The notes: a model not told the origin generated them from the sequence alone. A DNA stretch of 64,000 bases from Pseudomonas sp. SCB32 (GCF_009189165.1 NZ_CP045118.1:5828001-5892000); one strand, 5' to 3'. Shown: positions 27,818 to 37,522, counted from the first letter of the stretch. Program-made: numbers and translations.

Positions 27818-28618
27818 TCAATTCGCCGCTGGCTGCGCCGGCGTACGGCGGTAGGCCCAGACCATCAGTCCGATGCCGCCCAGGACCATCGGCACGCACA
27901 GCACCTGGCCCATGGTCAGCCAGCCCCAGGCCAGATAGCCCAGCTGGGCGTCCGGCACGCGGACGAACTCGACGATGAAGCGGAAGATGCCGTAGCAGAG
28001 CACGAACAGGCCGGAGACCGAGGCGGTCGGGCGCGGCTTGCGGGTGAACAGCCAGAGGACGACGAACAGCGCCACGCCTTCCAGGGCGAACTGGTACAGC
28101 TGTGACGGGTGCCGCGGCTCCGGACCGCCGGTGGGGAAGATCATCGCCCAGGGCACGTCGGTCACCTTGCCCCACAGCTCGCCGTTGATGAAGTTGCCGA
28201 TACGCCCGGCGCCAAGGCCGATCGGCACCAGCGGCGCGATCAGGTCCATCAGCTGGAAGAAGCTCTTGTTGTTGCGCTTGCCGAACCACCAGGTTGCCAG
28301 CATCACGCCGATCAGGCCGCCGTGGAACGACATGCCTCCCTTCCAGACCTCGAAGATCAGCGTCGGATTGGCGATGTACTCTTCCAGGTTGTAGAACAGC
28401 ACGTAGCCCAGGCGTCCACCCAGCACCACGCCACAGGCCACCCAGAACACCAGGTCGGAGAGTTTCTCCTTGGTCCAGGTCGGGTCGAACTCGTGGAGCT
28501 TGCGCGAGGCCAGCAGCCAGGCGCCGCCGATGCCGATCAGGTACATCAGGCCGTACCAGTGGATTTTCAGCGGCCCGAGCGATACGGCAACCGGGTCGAT
28601 CTGTGGATAAGGCAGCAT
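27818..28618 (-). CDS. lgt: Prolipoprotein diacylglyceryl transferase
   Basis: Lgt is a multi-span inner-membrane enzyme that moves a diacylglyceryl group from phosphatidylglycerol to the lipobox cysteine of prolipoproteins. The 266-residue product has seven or so hydrophobic segments and the signature [18 protein letters not shown] (about residues 137-154), with the essential arginine in it. The N-terminus ([25 protein letters not shown]) is typical. It is followed 20 bp later on the same strand by the TauE-like gene start region, in the order seen in PAO1 PA0341-PA0340 from memory. Confidence 0.96.
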   Translation of the reverse strand: MLPYPQIDPVAVSLGPLKIHWYGLMYLIGIGGAWLLASRKLHEFDPTWTKEKLSDLVFWVACGVVLGGRLGYVLFYNLEEYIANPTLIFEVWKGGMSFHGGLIGVMLATWWFGKRNNKSFFQLMDLIAPLVPIGLGAGRIGNFINGELWGKVTDVPWAMIFPTGGPEPRHPSQLYQFALEGVALFVVLWLFTRKPRPTASVSGLFVLCYGIFRFIVEFVRVPDAQLGYLAWGWLTMGQVLCVPMVLGGIGLMVWAYRRTPAQPAAN

Positions 28619-28638
28619 CCGCTTCTCCTAGCAGGAAC

Positions 28639-29421
28639 TCAGATCAGGAAACTCAAGCCCACGCAGAACAGCAGCAGGGCAAACAAACGCTTCAGGACTT
28701 TTGCCGGCAGGCGATGTGCCAGGCGCGCCCCGATGCGGGCAAAGAACATGCTGGTCAAGGCAATGCCCACCAGTGCCGGCAGGTAGACGAAGCCAATGCT
28801 CATCTCCGGCAGCCGGGGGTTGTGCCAGCCGACGACGATGAACGATATCGCACCGGCAATGGCAATCGGCAGTCCGCAGGCCGAAGAAGTCGCAACCGCC
28901 TGTTGCATGGAGACGCCGCGCCAGGACAGGAAAGGCACGGTCAGCGAACCACCGCCGATGCCAAAGATCGCCGAGGCCCAGCCGATCACTCCGCCGGCGA
29001 CCCCGAGGCCGAAGCGGCCGGGCAACTCGCGGCCGCCCTTGGGCTGCAGGCCCAGCGCCATCTGGATCGACACCAGGATGGCAAAGACGCCGATGATCTT
29101 CTGCAACACCGGCCCCTGGATCTTCGACGCGGTGAGCGCCCCCAGGGCACTGCCGAGCACGATGCCGACGGCCATCCAGAGAAACACCGTCCAGCGCACC
29201 GCGCCACGGAGGTGGTGCTCCCGAATCGAGTTCACCGAGGTAAAGATGATGGTCGCCAGCGAAGTACCGACCGCCATCTGCGTCAGAACATCGGCCGAAA
29301 AACCGTGGGCGCTGAAACTGAACACCAGGACCGGCACGATGATCAGCCCGCCGCCAACGCCGAACAGGCCGGCCAGTACGCCAGCGCAGGCGCCCAGCAC
29401 CAGGTAGAGCAGGAACTCCAT
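28639..29421 (-). CDS. TauE/SafE-family membrane exporter
   Basis: The 260-residue membrane protein has about eight hydrophobic segments in two repeated halves. Each half begins with a glycine-rich GLFGVGGG / AIFGIGGGSLTVPFL motif, the signature of the TauE/SafE (DUF81) family. Members export or import small sulfur-containing or organic anions such as sulfite, sulfoacetate or taurine-derived products. The start at 29421 has AAGG nine to twelve bases upstream; the long open frame to 29955 is antisense to the NRDE gene. It lies 20 bp upstream of lgt on the same strand and could share its transcript. The substrate is unknown. Confidence 0.87.
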   Translation of the reverse strand: MEFLLYLVLGACAGVLAGLFGVGGGLIIVPVLVFSFSAHGFSADVLTQMAVGTSLATIIFTSVNSIREHHLRGAVRWTVFLWMAVGIVLGSALGALTASKIQGPVLQKIIGVFAILVSIQMALGLQPKGGRELPGRFGLGVAGGVIGWASAIFGIGGGSLTVPFLSWRGVSMQQAVATSSACGLPIAIAGAISFIVVGWHNPRLPEMSIGFVYLPALVGIALTSMFFARIGARLAHRLPAKVLKRLFALLLFCVGLSFLI

Positions 29422-29535
29422 GGGGCAACCTTCGTAAACAAAGCGGGCATGGTAGCCGATGGCTCCTGGGCGCTCCAGCCACTCCGAGACATCGGTGGAG
29501 TTGATAGACTGCCGGCATACTACGGAGTTCGACCC

Positions 29536-30282
29536 ATGTGCCTGATCGTCTTCGCCTGGCGCCCCGACCACGCCACGCCGCTGATCGTCGCGGCCAACCG
29601 CGACGAGTTCTACGCCCGCCCTACCCGGCCGCTGGCGGCCTGGGAGGATTTCCCCGGCCTGTACGCGGGCCGCGACCTGGAAGCCGGCGGCACCTGGATG
29701 GGCATCGCCCCCGGCGGCCGCTTCGCCGCCCTGACCAACGTCCGTGACCCGGGCCAGCCGCTGGGGCCGCGCTCCCGCGGTGAACTGGTCGCCACCTTCC
29801 TGCAGGGCCGGCAGGCACCGCTGGAGTATCTGCAGCAGGTCGCGCGGCGCGCCAGCGACTATAGCGGCTTCAACCTGCTGGTCGGGGACACTGAACAGCT
29901 CTGCTATTTCAACCCGCGCGTCGGCCCGCCGGCGGCGGTGGCGCCGGGTGTACACGGCCTGTCGAATGCCGCGCTGGATACGCCCTGGCCGAAACTGCTC
30001 AGTGCCCGCTCAGCCCTGGAGACGCAGCTGGAACAGCCCGATGCCGGGTCGCTCGTCGCGCTGCTGGCCGACGAACGCCAGGCCAGCGACGGCGAACTGC
30101 CCGAAACCGGCGTAGGCCTGGCCACCGAAAAGCTGTTGTCGAGCGTGTTCATCGCCAGTGCGAACTATGGCACCCGTGCCAGCACCGCGCTGATCGTCCA
30201 CGCGGATGGCCGCCGCGAACTGCTGGAGCGCAGCTTCGGTCCGGCCGGGGCCCGCCTGGGCGAGGTCCGCCTGAGCCTCTAG
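29536..30282 (+). CDS. NRDE-family protein (TANGO2-like)
   Basis: The 248-residue protein begins MCLIVFAWRPDHATPLIVAANRDEFYARP, where the Cys-2 and the NRDE box identify the NRDE (TANGO2/DUF833) family. This family has an Ntn-hydrolase-like fold. Cellular roles are poorly known; recent work links eukaryotic and some bacterial relatives to haem handling or lipid metabolism. The start at 29536 is the only one that places the conserved Met-Cys at the N-terminus. It is divergent from the TauE-like gene (114-bp gap) and its last four bases overlap the convergent cyclase gene. Confidence 0.85.
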   Translation: MCLIVFAWRPDHATPLIVAANRDEFYARPTRPLAAWEDFPGLYAGRDLEAGGTWMGIAPGGRFAALTNVRDPGQPLGPRSRGELVATFLQGRQAPLEYLQQVARRASDYSGFNLLVGDTEQLCYFNPRVGPPAAVAPGVHGLSNAALDTPWPKLLSARSALETQLEQPDAGSLVALLADERQASDGELPETGVGLATEKLLSSVFIASANYGTRASTALIVHADGRRELLERSFGPAGARLGEVRLSL

Positions 30283-31304
30283 CAGGCCACGATGCAATCG
30301 CGCCGCTGCTTGGCGCGGTAGAGACCATCGTCCAGCCGGCGCATCAGGGCCATCAGGTCCTCGCCGGGGTGCATCGCGGTGACCGCGAAGCTGGCGGTCA
30401 GCCGCACTGGCAGTGAGGTGTCCGCGCAGCGCAGGCTCAGGCGCAGCCGTTCGGCCAGCTCCCGCGCCGCCTCGCGGCCCGTCTCCGGCAGCAGCACAAT
30501 GAACTCCTCGCCACCCCAGCGGGCGAAGCAGTCCTCCTCGCGCAGCTGCCGCCGCACCGCCTCCGCCACGGTCACCAGCACGCTGTCGCCGGCCGGATGC
30601 CCCAGGCTGTCGTTGACGCGCTTGAAATGGTCGAGGTCGAACATCATCAGCGCGCAGGCGTGACCGTGACGCTGCAGGCGCTGCCATTCGGCATGCATCT
30701 GCTGCTCGAAGCGCCGGCGGTTGGCGATCTGCGTCAGCGGGTCGATTTCCGATAGCCGCAGGGCCATCGCCGCCTGCTCGGCCAGCGCCTCGTTGGCCCG
30801 ACGCAACGCCTCGGTGCGCGCCTCCACCAGCGCTTCCAGTCGCTGGTTGAGCTGCTGCAGTTCGAGGTTCTTCTGCTGCAAGGCCAGTTCGGCCAGCTTG
30901 CGTTCGTGGATATTGCGATGGGCGCCGATCATCCGGGTCGCCTTCCCCGCCTCGTCGAACTCGACGAATCGCCCGTGATCGCTGACCCACAAGTAACTGC
31001 CATCGCGGCAAAGGCAGCGGTACTCCTCGAAGTACCGTCCGCTGCGCCCTTCGATGTAGGCATTGAAGCCGCTCATCACCTGCTCGAAGTCGTCCGGGTG
31101 GATCACCTCATGCCAGGTCGCGACGTTCTCCGGCAGGCTGTCGGTGTCGTAGCCGAGCATGGCGTACCACCCCGGAGTGCGGCTGACGTGATTGGTGCGG
31201 ATGTGCCAGTCCCAGATGCCATCGCTGACGATCCCCAGCGCCAGGCGCAGGGTCAGGGCACTGTCGTGGGAGTCCCTGCCGGGGCTGACGTCGAGCTCAT
31301 CCAT
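30279..31304 (-). CDS. PAS-GGDEF diguanylate cyclase
   Basis: The 341-residue protein has an N-terminal PAS/PAC sensor domain (WDWHIRTNHVSRTPGW...IHPDDFEQVM...GAHRNIHERK, about residues 25-145). A coiled-coil linker with many leucines and glutamines follows, then a GGDEF domain with an intact active site RWGGEEFIVLLPE. The upstream half (FDLDHFKRVNDSLGHPAGD) has the metal-binding aspartates. It should make c-di-GMP from GTP. An allosteric RxxD is not clearly visible before the GGEEF. The start at 31304 has AAGGCGAAGC upstream. The protein lacks transmembrane segments, so it is likely cytoplasmic. It lies after ptsP on the same strand, 83 bp away. Confidence 0.9.
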   Translation of the reverse strand: MDELDVSPGRDSHDSALTLRLALGIVSDGIWDWHIRTNHVSRTPGWYAMLGYDTDSLPENVATWHEVIHPDDFEQVMSGFNAYIEGRSGRYFEEYRCLCRDGSYLWVSDHGRFVEFDEAGKATRMIGAHRNIHERKLAELALQQKNLELQQLNQRLEALVEARTEALRRANEALAEQAAMALRLSEIDPLTQIANRRRFEQQMHAEWQRLQRHGHACALMMFDLDHFKRVNDSLGHPAGDSVLVTVAEAVRRQLREEDCFARWGGEEFIVLLPETGREAARELAERLRLSLRCADTSLPVRLTASFAVTAMHPGEDLMALMRRLDDGLYRAKQRRDCIVAC

Positions 31305-31387
31305 AAGCTTCGCCTTGGCCGGCGACCGGCCCTGCCGTCTTGGAGCCTCCCGGCCACGCTGGTTTTCGGGAGGATCTGGGCCCGGCG

Positions 31388-33667
31388 TCAGGCCTGGATG
31401 GTCGCCGCCGGGTTGATCACACGGCCGAGGCCGAGGTTGCGCAGCGCCAGGTGCAGCGAGCTGTGGATAACCTGCGGGTTGTCGAAGGTCATCAGCTGGC
31501 CGAGCAGCTCGCGGGACTTGGACAGGGTCATCTGCCGCAGCAACCATTTCACTTTAGGCAAGTTGGTGGCGTTCATCGACAGAGAATCGAAGCCCATGGC
31601 CATCAGCAGCACGGCGGCCGCCGGATCGCCGGCCATCTCGCCGCAGATGCTCACCGGCTTGCCTTCGGCGTGGGAGTCGTCGACCACCTTCTTCAGCGCC
31701 TGCAGCACGGCCGGGTGCAGGTAGTCGTAGAGGTCGGCGACGCGCGGGTTGTTACGGTCCACCGCCAGCAGGTACTGGGTCAGGTCGTTGGAGCCGACCG
31801 AGAGGAAGTCCACCTGGCGCGCCAGTTCGCGGGTCTGGTACACCGCTGCCGGGATCTCGACCATCATGCCGATCGGCGGCATGGGGATGTCCACGCCCTC
31901 GTCGCGCACTTCACCCCAGGCACGGTGGATCAGGTGCAGCGCCTCTTCCAGCTCGTGGGTGCCGGAGATCATCGGCAGCAGGATGCGCAGGTTGTCCAGG
32001 CCTTCACTGGCCTTGAGCATGGCGCGGGTCTGCACCAGGAAGATTTCCGGGTGGTCGAGGGTGACGCGGATGCCGCGCCAGCCGAGGAAGGGGTTCTCTT
32101 CCTTGATCGGGAAGTAGGACAGCGCCTTGTCGCCGCCGATGTCCAGGGTGCGCATGGTCACCGGCAGCGGGTGGAAGGCCGAAAGCTGCTCGCGGTAGAT
32201 GGCGAGCTGTTCCTTCTCGCTGGGGAAGCGGTCGTTGATCATGAACGGCACTTCGGTACGGTACAGACCAACGCCTTCGGCTCCGCGCTCCTGGGCGCGC
32301 GCCACGTCCGCCAGCAGGCCGGTGTTGACCCACAGCGGCATGCGATGGCCGTCCAGCGTTTCGCAGGGCAGCTCGCGCAGCGCAGCCAGGCCCTTGCTCA
32401 GTTCCTTTTCTTCGGCGACCACTTCGCCGTACTGCTTGACCAACTGCGGCGAGGGGTTGGTGTAGATCTCACCGTGGTAGCCGTCAACGATCAGGTCGAT
32501 GCCATCGACCTTGGAATACGGCAGGTCTACCGCGCCCATGACCGTGGGAATGCCCATGGCGCGGGCGAGAATGGCGACGTGGGAGTTGCCCGAGCCGAGT
32601 ACCGAGATCAAGCCCACCAGCTTGCCCTCGGGCACTTCGCCGAGCATGGCCGGCGACAGCTCCTCGCTGACGATGATGGTCTGGTCCGGGTAGGTCAGGG
32701 ACTGCTGACGCTCTTCCTGCAAATAGGCGAGGATACGGCGGCCGATGTCCTTCACATCCGAGGCGCGTTCGCGCAGGTAAGCGTCGTCCATCAGCTCGAA
32801 GCGCTGCACGTGCTCCATGACCACCTGGCGCAGGGCGCCCTGCGCCCACTGGCCGGTGCGGATGATGCGTTTGACCTCCTGGCCGATGGAGGCATCGTCG
32901 AGCATCATCAGGTACACGTCGAACAACGCCCGCTCTTCCTTGCGCAGCTGGGTGGCCAGCTTGCTGGAGAGGTTGCGCATGTCCTCACGGACCGATTCCA
33001 AGGCCTGCTTGAACAGCTCGACCTCGCCCTCGACGTCGTCGATGGGCTTGTCCGGGACCACTTCCAGATCGGCCGGCGGCAGCACCACCACGGCCTTGCC
33101 CACGGCCACGCCGGGTGCGCCGGGAACACCGACGAACTTGGCTTCGCTGATGCCCTTGCCGAGCTTGCCCAGGCCACGGATCGAGCCGGTCGCCTCGGCA
33201 TGGGCGATCACGCCGGCGAGCTGCGCGCTCATGGTGACGAGGAAGGCTTCCTCGCCTTCGTCGAACTGGCGCTTTTCCTTCTGCTGCACCACCAGGACAC
33301 CCATCACCCGACGGTGGTGGATGATCGGCGCGCCGAGGAAGGAGGCGTAGCGTTCCTCGCCGGTCTCGGCGAAGTAGCGGTAACGGGGGTGTTCGGAGGC
33401 GTTCTCGAGGTTGAGCGGCTCCTCGCGGGTGCCGACCAGGCCGACCAGGCCCTCGTTGGGCGCCATGCTCACCTTGCCGATCGAGCGCTTGTTCAGGCCC
33501 TCGGTGGCCATCAGCACGAAGCGGTTGCTCTCGGCGTCCAGCAGGTAGACCGAGCACACCTGGGTGCCCATGGCCTCCTTCACCCGCTGCACAATGATGC
33601 CCAGCGCCGCCTTGAGGTCCTTGGCGGAGTTCACTTCCTGGACAATCTTACGCAGCGTGTTGAGCAT
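31388..33667 (-). CDS. ptsP: Enzyme I-Ntr, PEP-protein phosphotransferase
   Basis: PtsP passes phosphate from PEP to NPr, starting the nitrogen-related phosphotransferase chain that regulates rather than transports sugar. The 759-residue product has a GAF sensor domain (about residues 1-165) and an enzyme I core. That core contains the phospho-histidine loop GSGNSHVAILARAMGIPTV (near residue 360) and a PEP-binding barrel with TLDIGGDKALSYFPI and FLSVGSNDLTQYLLAVDR. The GAF domain is thought to bind glutamine and alpha-ketoglutarate. It lies 31 bp after rppH on the same strand, so the two are an operon, as in other Pseudomonas. Confidence 0.96.
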   Translation of the reverse strand: MLNTLRKIVQEVNSAKDLKAALGIIVQRVKEAMGTQVCSVYLLDAESNRFVLMATEGLNKRSIGKVSMAPNEGLVGLVGTREEPLNLENASEHPRYRYFAETGEERYASFLGAPIIHHRRVMGVLVVQQKEKRQFDEGEEAFLVTMSAQLAGVIAHAEATGSIRGLGKLGKGISEAKFVGVPGAPGVAVGKAVVVLPPADLEVVPDKPIDDVEGEVELFKQALESVREDMRNLSSKLATQLRKEERALFDVYLMMLDDASIGQEVKRIIRTGQWAQGALRQVVMEHVQRFELMDDAYLRERASDVKDIGRRILAYLQEERQQSLTYPDQTIIVSEELSPAMLGEVPEGKLVGLISVLGSGNSHVAILARAMGIPTVMGAVDLPYSKVDGIDLIVDGYHGEIYTNPSPQLVKQYGEVVAEEKELSKGLAALRELPCETLDGHRMPLWVNTGLLADVARAQERGAEGVGLYRTEVPFMINDRFPSEKEQLAIYREQLSAFHPLPVTMRTLDIGGDKALSYFPIKEENPFLGWRGIRVTLDHPEIFLVQTRAMLKASEGLDNLRILLPMISGTHELEEALHLIHRAWGEVRDEGVDIPMPPIGMMVEIPAAVYQTRELARQVDFLSVGSNDLTQYLLAVDRNNPRVADLYDYLHPAVLQALKKVVDDSHAEGKPVSICGEMAGDPAAAVLLMAMGFDSLSMNATNLPKVKWLLRQMTLSKSRELLGQLMTFDNPQVIHSSLHLALRNLGLGRVINPAATIQA

Positions 33668-33698
33668 GGCTCGGGGTCTAACTCCTTGAACTTGCGTA

Positions 33699-34178
33699 TC
33701 AGTCGCGCGCGAGCAGGCGCGGTGCCAATTCCTTCAGTGCCCGGCGGTAGACCTCGCGCTTGAAGGTCACGACCTGGCCGAGCGGGTACCAGTAGCTGAC
33801 CCAGCGCCAGCCGTCGAACTCCGGTTTGCCGGTGACATCCATGCGCACCCGGCTTTCCTCGCCGGTCAGGCGCAGGAGGAACCATTTCTGTTTCTGCCCG
33901 ATGCACAGCGGTTGGCTGTTGGTCCGCACCAGGCGCTGCGGCAGGCGGTAACGCAGCCAGCCACGGGTACAGGCAAGAATCCGTACGTCCTGTTCTTCCA
34001 GGCCGACTTCTTCGTTCAATTCGCGGAACAGCGCTTCCTCAGGGGTTTCGCGGGCGTTGATGCCGCCCTGGGGAAATTGCCAGGCTTCCTGGTTGATACG
34101 CCGTGCCCACAATACTTGTCCGACATCGTTGGAAAGGATGATGCCGACATTAGGGCGAAAACCATCGGGATCGATCAC
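33699..34178 (-). CDS. rppH: RNA pyrophosphohydrolase (Nudix)
   Basis: RppH removes pyrophosphate from the 5' triphosphate end of mRNA and so opens it to RNase E decay. The 159-residue product begins with GTG (34178) and the conserved [14 protein letters not shown]. It has the complete Nudix box [20 protein letters not shown] (about residues 38-57, GX5EX7REUXEEXGU). The length equals the Pseudomonas RppH I recall. The open frame to 34625 overlaps the divergent HAD gene and is not coding. It is co-directional with ptsP, 31 bp away. Confidence 0.94.
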   Translation of the reverse strand: MIDPDGFRPNVGIILSNDVGQVLWARRINQEAWQFPQGGINARETPEEALFRELNEEVGLEEQDVRILACTRGWLRYRLPQRLVRTNSQPLCIGQKQKWFLLRLTGEESRVRMDVTGKPEFDGWRWVSYWYPLGQVVTFKREVYRRALKELAPRLLARD

Positions 34179-34325
34179 GGCGGTACATCCTCGAAATCGC
34201 GTGTGCCCGCATTGTTCCATAAAGCTTGTGACAGCGGCAACGCGAGGCGCGGCGTCATGTGCAGGGCCGGCAAAAGCCGTTACTCTAGGCGACTTTTCAG
34301 CATAGGCAACCATTGGTAATTCGAC

Positions 34326-34982
34326 GTGCGATTGGCCCTCTTCGATCTCGACAATACCCTCCTGGCCGGTGACAGCGACCACAGCTGGGGCGAATGGCTG
34401 TGCCAGCGCGGCCTGGTCGACGCCGGCGAGTACCAGGCGCGCAACGACGCCTTCTACGCCGACTACATGGCCGGCACCCTGGACGTGTTCGCCTACCAGG
34501 CCTTCACCCAGGCCATCCTGAGCCGCAACAGCCTGGAACAGCTGGCGATCTGGCATCAGCAGTTCATGGCAGAAGTCATCGAGCCGATCATCCTGGCCAA
34601 GGGCGAGGCGCTGCTGGCCGAGCACCGCGCCGCCGGCGACAAGCTGGTGATCATCACCGCCACCAACCGCTTCGTTACCGGCCCCATCGCCGAGCGCCTG
34701 GGCGTGGACACCCTGATCGCCACCGAGTGCGAGATGCGCGATGGCCGCTACACCGGCCAGACCTTCGACGTGCCCTGCTTCCAGGGCGGCAAGGTGACCC
34801 GCCTGAGCCGCTGGCTCGAGGAGACCGGCCTGAAGCTAGACGACGCGTACTTCTACAGCGACTCGCGCAACGACCTGCCGCTGCTGGATAGGGTCGCCAA
34901 TCCGATCGCCGTCGATCCGGACGACACCCTGCGCGCCACCGCCCTCGAACGCGGCTGGCCGGTGATCAGCCTGCGCGGCTGA
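34326..34982 (+). CDS. HAD-family phosphatase (SerB/histidinol-phosphatase-like, IB)
   Basis: The 218-residue protein has the HAD motif [13 protein letters not shown], with Asp-7 as nucleophile and Asp-9 as acid/base. Motif II lies in VIITATNRF and the metal-binding motif IV in [13 protein letters not shown]. It resembles the HAD-IB subfamily, phosphoserine phosphatase-like enzymes with a helical cap. In Pseudomonas a close relative is annotated as a histidinol-phosphatase-like protein, but the substrate is not settled by sequence. The start codon is GTG at 34326; the ribosome site is weak. It is divergent from rppH. Confidence 0.87.
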   Translation: MRLALFDLDNTLLAGDSDHSWGEWLCQRGLVDAGEYQARNDAFYADYMAGTLDVFAYQAFTQAILSRNSLEQLAIWHQQFMAEVIEPIILAKGEALLAEHRAAGDKLVIITATNRFVTGPIAERLGVDTLIATECEMRDGRYTGQTFDVPCFQGGKVTRLSRWLEETGLKLDDAYFYSDSRNDLPLLDRVANPIAVDPDDTLRATALERGWPVISLRG

Positions 34983-34987
34983 GTGCA

Positions 34988-35455
34988 TCAGAACGTCTTG
35001 TTCACCATCAGGTGGAAGATCGCCAGGAAGGCCAGGAACGCCGGCCAGCCCAGGGCGAACCACCAGCGCATATAGAGGAAGGCTTGCGGCGATAGCGCCG
35101 CGCCTTCCCGGTGCGCCGCCTCGGCCATGTCCCGCACGCGGATCTGCAGCCAGACCACCGGCAGCCAGCAGGCGCCAGCGAACACATAGAGCGACAAGCT
35201 CCACAGCAGCCAGCCCGAATCCAGCGGCCAGCCGGCGATATGCGCCATGGCCATGCCGCTCAGCGGCTGGAACACCGCCGTGGTGGCGATGAACAGCCAG
35301 TCGGCGGCGACCAGATGGCGAAAGGTGACCCGGATCGCCTCCAGGCTACCGCTGCGCCACGCGCGCCAGGCGTAGTAGGCCGAGCCCAGGCCAGTGCCGA
35401 ACAGCAGCGTGGAGGAAAGGATGTGCAGGGTCTTGAGCAGCAGGAAGAAGCTCAC
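34988..35455 (-). CDS. DUF2269-family membrane protein, copy 1
   Basis: The 155-residue protein has four hydrophobic segments (about 5-25, 50-70, 80-105, 130-150) and conserved histidines near the first helix (LKTLHILSSTLLFGTGLGSAYYAW). This is the pattern of DUF2269 integral membrane proteins, whose function is unknown. The invariant LHxLxxxxxxGxxxG stretch could bind a cofactor such as haem, but this is not established. It lies 10 bp after a paralogue on the same strand, so they are co-expressed. Confidence 0.8.
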   Translation of the reverse strand: MSFFLLLKTLHILSSTLLFGTGLGSAYYAWRAWRSGSLEAIRVTFRHLVAADWLFIATTAVFQPLSGMAMAHIAGWPLDSGWLLWSLSLYVFAGACWLPVVWLQIRVRDMAEAAHREGAALSPQAFLYMRWWFALGWPAFLAFLAIFHLMVNKTF

Positions 35456-35465
35456 GAGGCGCGCA

Positions 35466-35939
35466 TCAGACCGGCTTGCCGATCATCAGCACCAGAATGG
35501 CGATCACGCAGAGCAGCGAGAGCACGAAGAAGGCCAGGCCGAACTTCCACTCGCGCACCGCGCGCACGGCAATCGGTTCGCCGCTACCCTGGGCCGCCAG
35601 GGCCAACCCACGGATACGCCACAGGCGGCTGGTGAACAGCAGCCAGAACAGGGTGGCGACGATCAGCAGGCAGGCGCTGCCCAGCAACCAGGTCTGCCCC
35701 AGCGGCAGGCCCGCGCCGTGCACCATCTGCCAGCCGGTGACCGGCAGGCTGGCGATGCTGCCGGCGACCAGCACCCAGCCGGCCAGGCCGATGCGCTGCA
35801 GCGCGGTGGCGATCTTTCCGGCGTCGCCGGCGCGCCAGCTGCGCCAGCCGTACCAGGCCAGGCCGATGATCGCGAGAAACGGCAGCACCGCCGCGACACC
35901 GTGGAGGATTCGGAAGGTCTGGTAGCTTTCCATGGTCAT
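35466..35939 (-). CDS. DUF2269-family membrane protein, copy 2
   Basis: The 157-residue protein has the same four-helix layout as its neighbour, beginning FRILHGVAAVLPFLAIIGLAWYGW, and ending with KFGLAFFVLSLLCVIAILVLM. It belongs to the DUF2269 family or a sister family. The start at 35939 has an AGGA site six bases upstream; a second ATG two codons later is less likely. The tandem pair may form a heterodimeric membrane complex. The function is unknown. Confidence 0.78.
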   Translation of the reverse strand: MTMESYQTFRILHGVAAVLPFLAIIGLAWYGWRSWRAGDAGKIATALQRIGLAGWVLVAGSIASLPVTGWQMVHGAGLPLGQTWLLGSACLLIVATLFWLLFTSRLWRIRGLALAAQGSGEPIAVRAVREWKFGLAFFVLSLLCVIAILVLMIGKPV

Positions 35940-36007
35940 GCGTTCCTGTGAACAATCCCGTGTTCAGCGAAGACTAGCACCCGCCGCGGCGGCCCTGCGC
36001 CCCGGCG

Positions 36008-37522
36008 TCAGCCGAGGAACAGGCGATAGGCCGGGTTGTCGCTTTCGTCCCAGTAGGGGTAGCCGATCTCTTCCAGCGCCGCGGCCACCAGGTGCTTCTC
36101 CTCGTCCGGCACCTGCAGGCCGGCGACCACGCGGCCGTCGGCCGCACCGTGGTTGCGGTAGTGGAACATGGTGATGTTCCAGCGCCCGCCCAGGCGGTTG
36201 AGGAAGTTGAACAGCGCACCGGGCCGCTCGGGGAACTCGAAGCGGAACACCTGCTCGCCCGAGACGCGCGGCGAGTGGCCGCCGACCATGTGGCGGATGT
36301 GCAGCTTGGCCAGTTCGTTGTCGGTCAGGTCCAGTACCGGGAAGCCCTGACCGCGCAGCTGCTCGACCAGCGCCTCGCGCGGGTCGTTGTCCGGATGGGT
36401 CTGCACGCCGACGAAGATGTGCGCTTCCTGGTTGGTGTTGTAGCGGTAGTTGAACTCGGTGATCTGGCGCTTGCCGATGGCCTCGCAGAAAGCCTTGAAG
36501 CTGCCCGGACGCTCAGGGATGGTCACCGCGATGATCGCTTCGCGCTTCTCACCCAGCTCGGCGCGCTCGGCCACATGGCGCAGGCGGTCGAAGTTGATGT
36601 TGGCGCCCGAGTCGATGGCCACCAGGGTCTGTCCGCTGGCGCTCTCGCGCTGCACGTACTTCTTGATGCCCGCCACTGCCAGCGCGCCAGCAGGTTCGGT
36701 GATCGAGCGGGTATCGTCGTAGATATCCTTGATCGCCGCACAGATCTCGTCGGTGCTGACGGTGATCACTTCGTCGACATGGTTCTTGCACAGATCGAAG
36801 GTGTGCTGGCCGATCTGAGCCACGGCGACGCCGTCGGCGAACAGCCCGACCTGCCCCAGCACTACGCGCTCGCCGGCGGCCATGGCGGCCTGCAGGCAGT
36901 TGGAGTCATCCGGCTCGACGCCGATCACCTTGACGTCCGGGCGCAGGTATTTGACGTAGGCGGCGATGCCGGCGATCAGACCGCCGCCGCCGACCGGGAC
37001 GAAGATCGCGTCCAGGCGCCCCGGATGCTGACGGAGGATTTCCATCGCCACGGTGCCCTGGCCGGCGATCACTTCCGGATCGTCATAGGGGTGGATGTAG
37101 ACGTAGCCCTTCTCTTCCACCAGCTTCAGCGAGTACGCCAGCGCCTCGGGGAAGGCATCGCCGTGCAGCACGGCCTTGCCGCCACGGGCGCGCACGCCCT
37201 GCACTTTCAGCTCCGGGGTGGTGCGCGGCATCACGATGGTGGCCTTGATGCCCAGCTCGCGGGCGGCCAGCGCCACGCCCTGGGCATGGTTGCCGGCGGA
37301 TGCGGTGACGACGCCGCGCGCGAGTTCTTCCGGGCTCAGCTGCGCCAGCTTGTTGTAGGCGCCGCGAATCTTGAAGGAGAACACCGGCTGCAGGTCTTCG
37401 CGCTTGAGCAGAATCTGGTTGCCCAGGCGCTCGGAGAGCTGGCGGGCGGGCTGCAGGGGCGTTTCCACGGCAACGTCGTAGACACGCGAGGTGAGGATCT
37501 TCTTGACGTATTGTTCGAGCAT
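36008..37522 (-). CDS. ilvA: Threonine ammonia-lyase, biosynthetic
   Basis: IlvA deaminates threonine to 2-oxobutanoate, the first step of isoleucine synthesis. The 504-residue product has a PLP domain with the Schiff-base lysine at about residue 51 (SFKIRGAYNK) and the phosphate loop PVGGGGLIAGIAAY. Two ACT-like regulatory repeats fill the C-terminal 180 residues (EKREAIIAVTIPERPGSFKA and FRFEFPERPGALFNFL), where isoleucine and valine act. The start at 37522 gives MLEQYVKKIL, the usual N-terminus of the biosynthetic enzyme. It is divergent from rpiA with a 202-bp gap, as in PAO1 (ilvA1, from memory). Confidence 0.95.
   Translation of the reverse strand: MLEQYVKKILTSRVYDVAVETPLQPARQLSERLGNQILLKREDLQPVFSFKIRGAYNKLAQLSPEELARGVVTASAGNHAQGVALAARELGIKATIVMPRTTPELKVQGVRARGGKAVLHGDAFPEALAYSLKLVEEKGYVYIHPYDDPEVIAGQGTVAMEILRQHPGRLDAIFVPVGGGGLIAGIAAYVKYLRPDVKVIGVEPDDSNCLQAAMAAGERVVLGQVGLFADGVAVAQIGQHTFDLCKNHVDEVITVSTDEICAAIKDIYDDTRSITEPAGALAVAGIKKYVQRESASGQTLVAIDSGANINFDRLRHVAERAELGEKREAIIAVTIPERPGSFKAFCEAIGKRQITEFNYRYNTNQEAHIFVGVQTHPDNDPREALVEQLRGQGFPVLDLTDNELAKLHIRHMVGGHSPRVSGEQVFRFEFPERPGALFNFLNRLGGRWNITMFHYRNHGAADGRVVAGLQVPDEEKHLVAAALEEIGYPYWDESDNPAYRLFLG

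Noticed and set aside
28294..29535. Upstream extension of the NRDE gene frame
   Set aside because: The NRDE family begins at Met-Cys (29536). The extension is antisense to lgt and the TauE-like gene and has shadow composition.
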